The position numbers and the translations under genes are program-made. From positions 1-5,241 of the forward strand of contig CAMHPW010000103.1 of assembly GCA_946187095.1 (NCBI GenBank): a stretch of DNA of 5,241 bases, read 5' to 3'. Below are positions 5,208 through 5,241 of this stretch, in pieces. This DNA is from an uncultured Clostridia bacterium (GTDB taxonomy: Bacteria; Bacillota; Clostridia; Oscillospirales; Acutalibacteraceae). The notes beneath the pieces are model-generated. The model was not told the DNA's origin. It searched no databases and was given only the letters and a program-made list of their open reading frames with translations. The first letter of the stretch is position 1. Each line of letters begins with the position of its first letter.

Positions 5208-5241
5208 AGAATATTTTTTCTTTCCAAATAATCCTTCATAT

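Noticed and set aside
5160..5240. Minus-strand frame open from the right edge, reading YEGLFGKKKYSKKDAIKKHLHT then FHNT and stop
   Set aside because: It has 26 codons, no recognisable family, overlaps the 3' end of the IF2-gamma-like fragment, and AT-rich DNA gives Lys-rich frames easily. It could be the tail of a convergent gene in the foreign segment, but it cannot be supported from what is visible.
1..5241. CRISPR array, tRNA, rRNA, insertion sequence or phage attachment site
   Set aside because: I saw no regularly spaced repeats, cloverleaf, rRNA-like stretch, transposase motif or terminal inverted repeats; the only tandem repeat is the coding linker.

Overview
The first ~4.86 kb looks like the chromosome of a low/mid-GC gut-type Clostridia bacterium, most like the Ruminococcus/Oscillospiraceae group. 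The evidence is strong Shine-Dalgarno sites, Rho-independent termination, a BofA-family protein, a cobalamin riboswitch and a secreted Gram-positive surface protein with a sortase-like tail. The genus is inferred from style, not proven.

Layout: (1) 1-887, the 3' part of a sugar-transfer-type ATP-grasp gene, closed by a strong intrinsic terminator (892-924). (2) 943-1977, mutY (adenine DNA glycosylase), followed 32 bases later by a small BofA-family membrane protein gene (2010-2270). (3) A promoter (2274-2302) and a cobalamin riboswitch (about 2324-2435) with a ~135-base leader behind it. These lead a two-gene unit: a 94-residue protein with a homing-endonuclease-associated repeat (2573-2857), overlapping by ATGA with a 693-codon secreted surface protein (2854-4935). 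The large protein has a DUF4430 (transcobalamin C-terminal-like) domain, a cadherin-like beta sandwich, an acidic repeat linker, an alpha/alpha-toroid (terpenoid-cyclase/transcobalamin alpha-like) domain and a PTGD-type wall anchor. It thus contains both domain types of animal intrinsic factor/transcobalamin, in reversed order, under a B12 riboswitch. The best reading is a cell-surface cobalamin-capture protein. (4) From roughly 4850-4920 onward the DNA changes abruptly to about 25% GC (61 of 240 bases in 4921-5160). It encodes the C-terminal domain of an archaeal/eukaryotic-type translation initiation factor 2 gamma subunit, which a bacterium should not have. This points to a chimeric contig join or, less likely, cross-domain transfer. 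The last ~23 residues of the surface protein are probably an artefact of that junction.

How it works together: when cobalamin is scarce the riboswitch should allow expression of the small HNE-repeat protein and, by translational coupling, the transcobalamin-like protein, which would bind corrinoids at the cell wall. No membrane transporter partner is visible, and the sequence that would follow in the true genome may have been lost at the junction.
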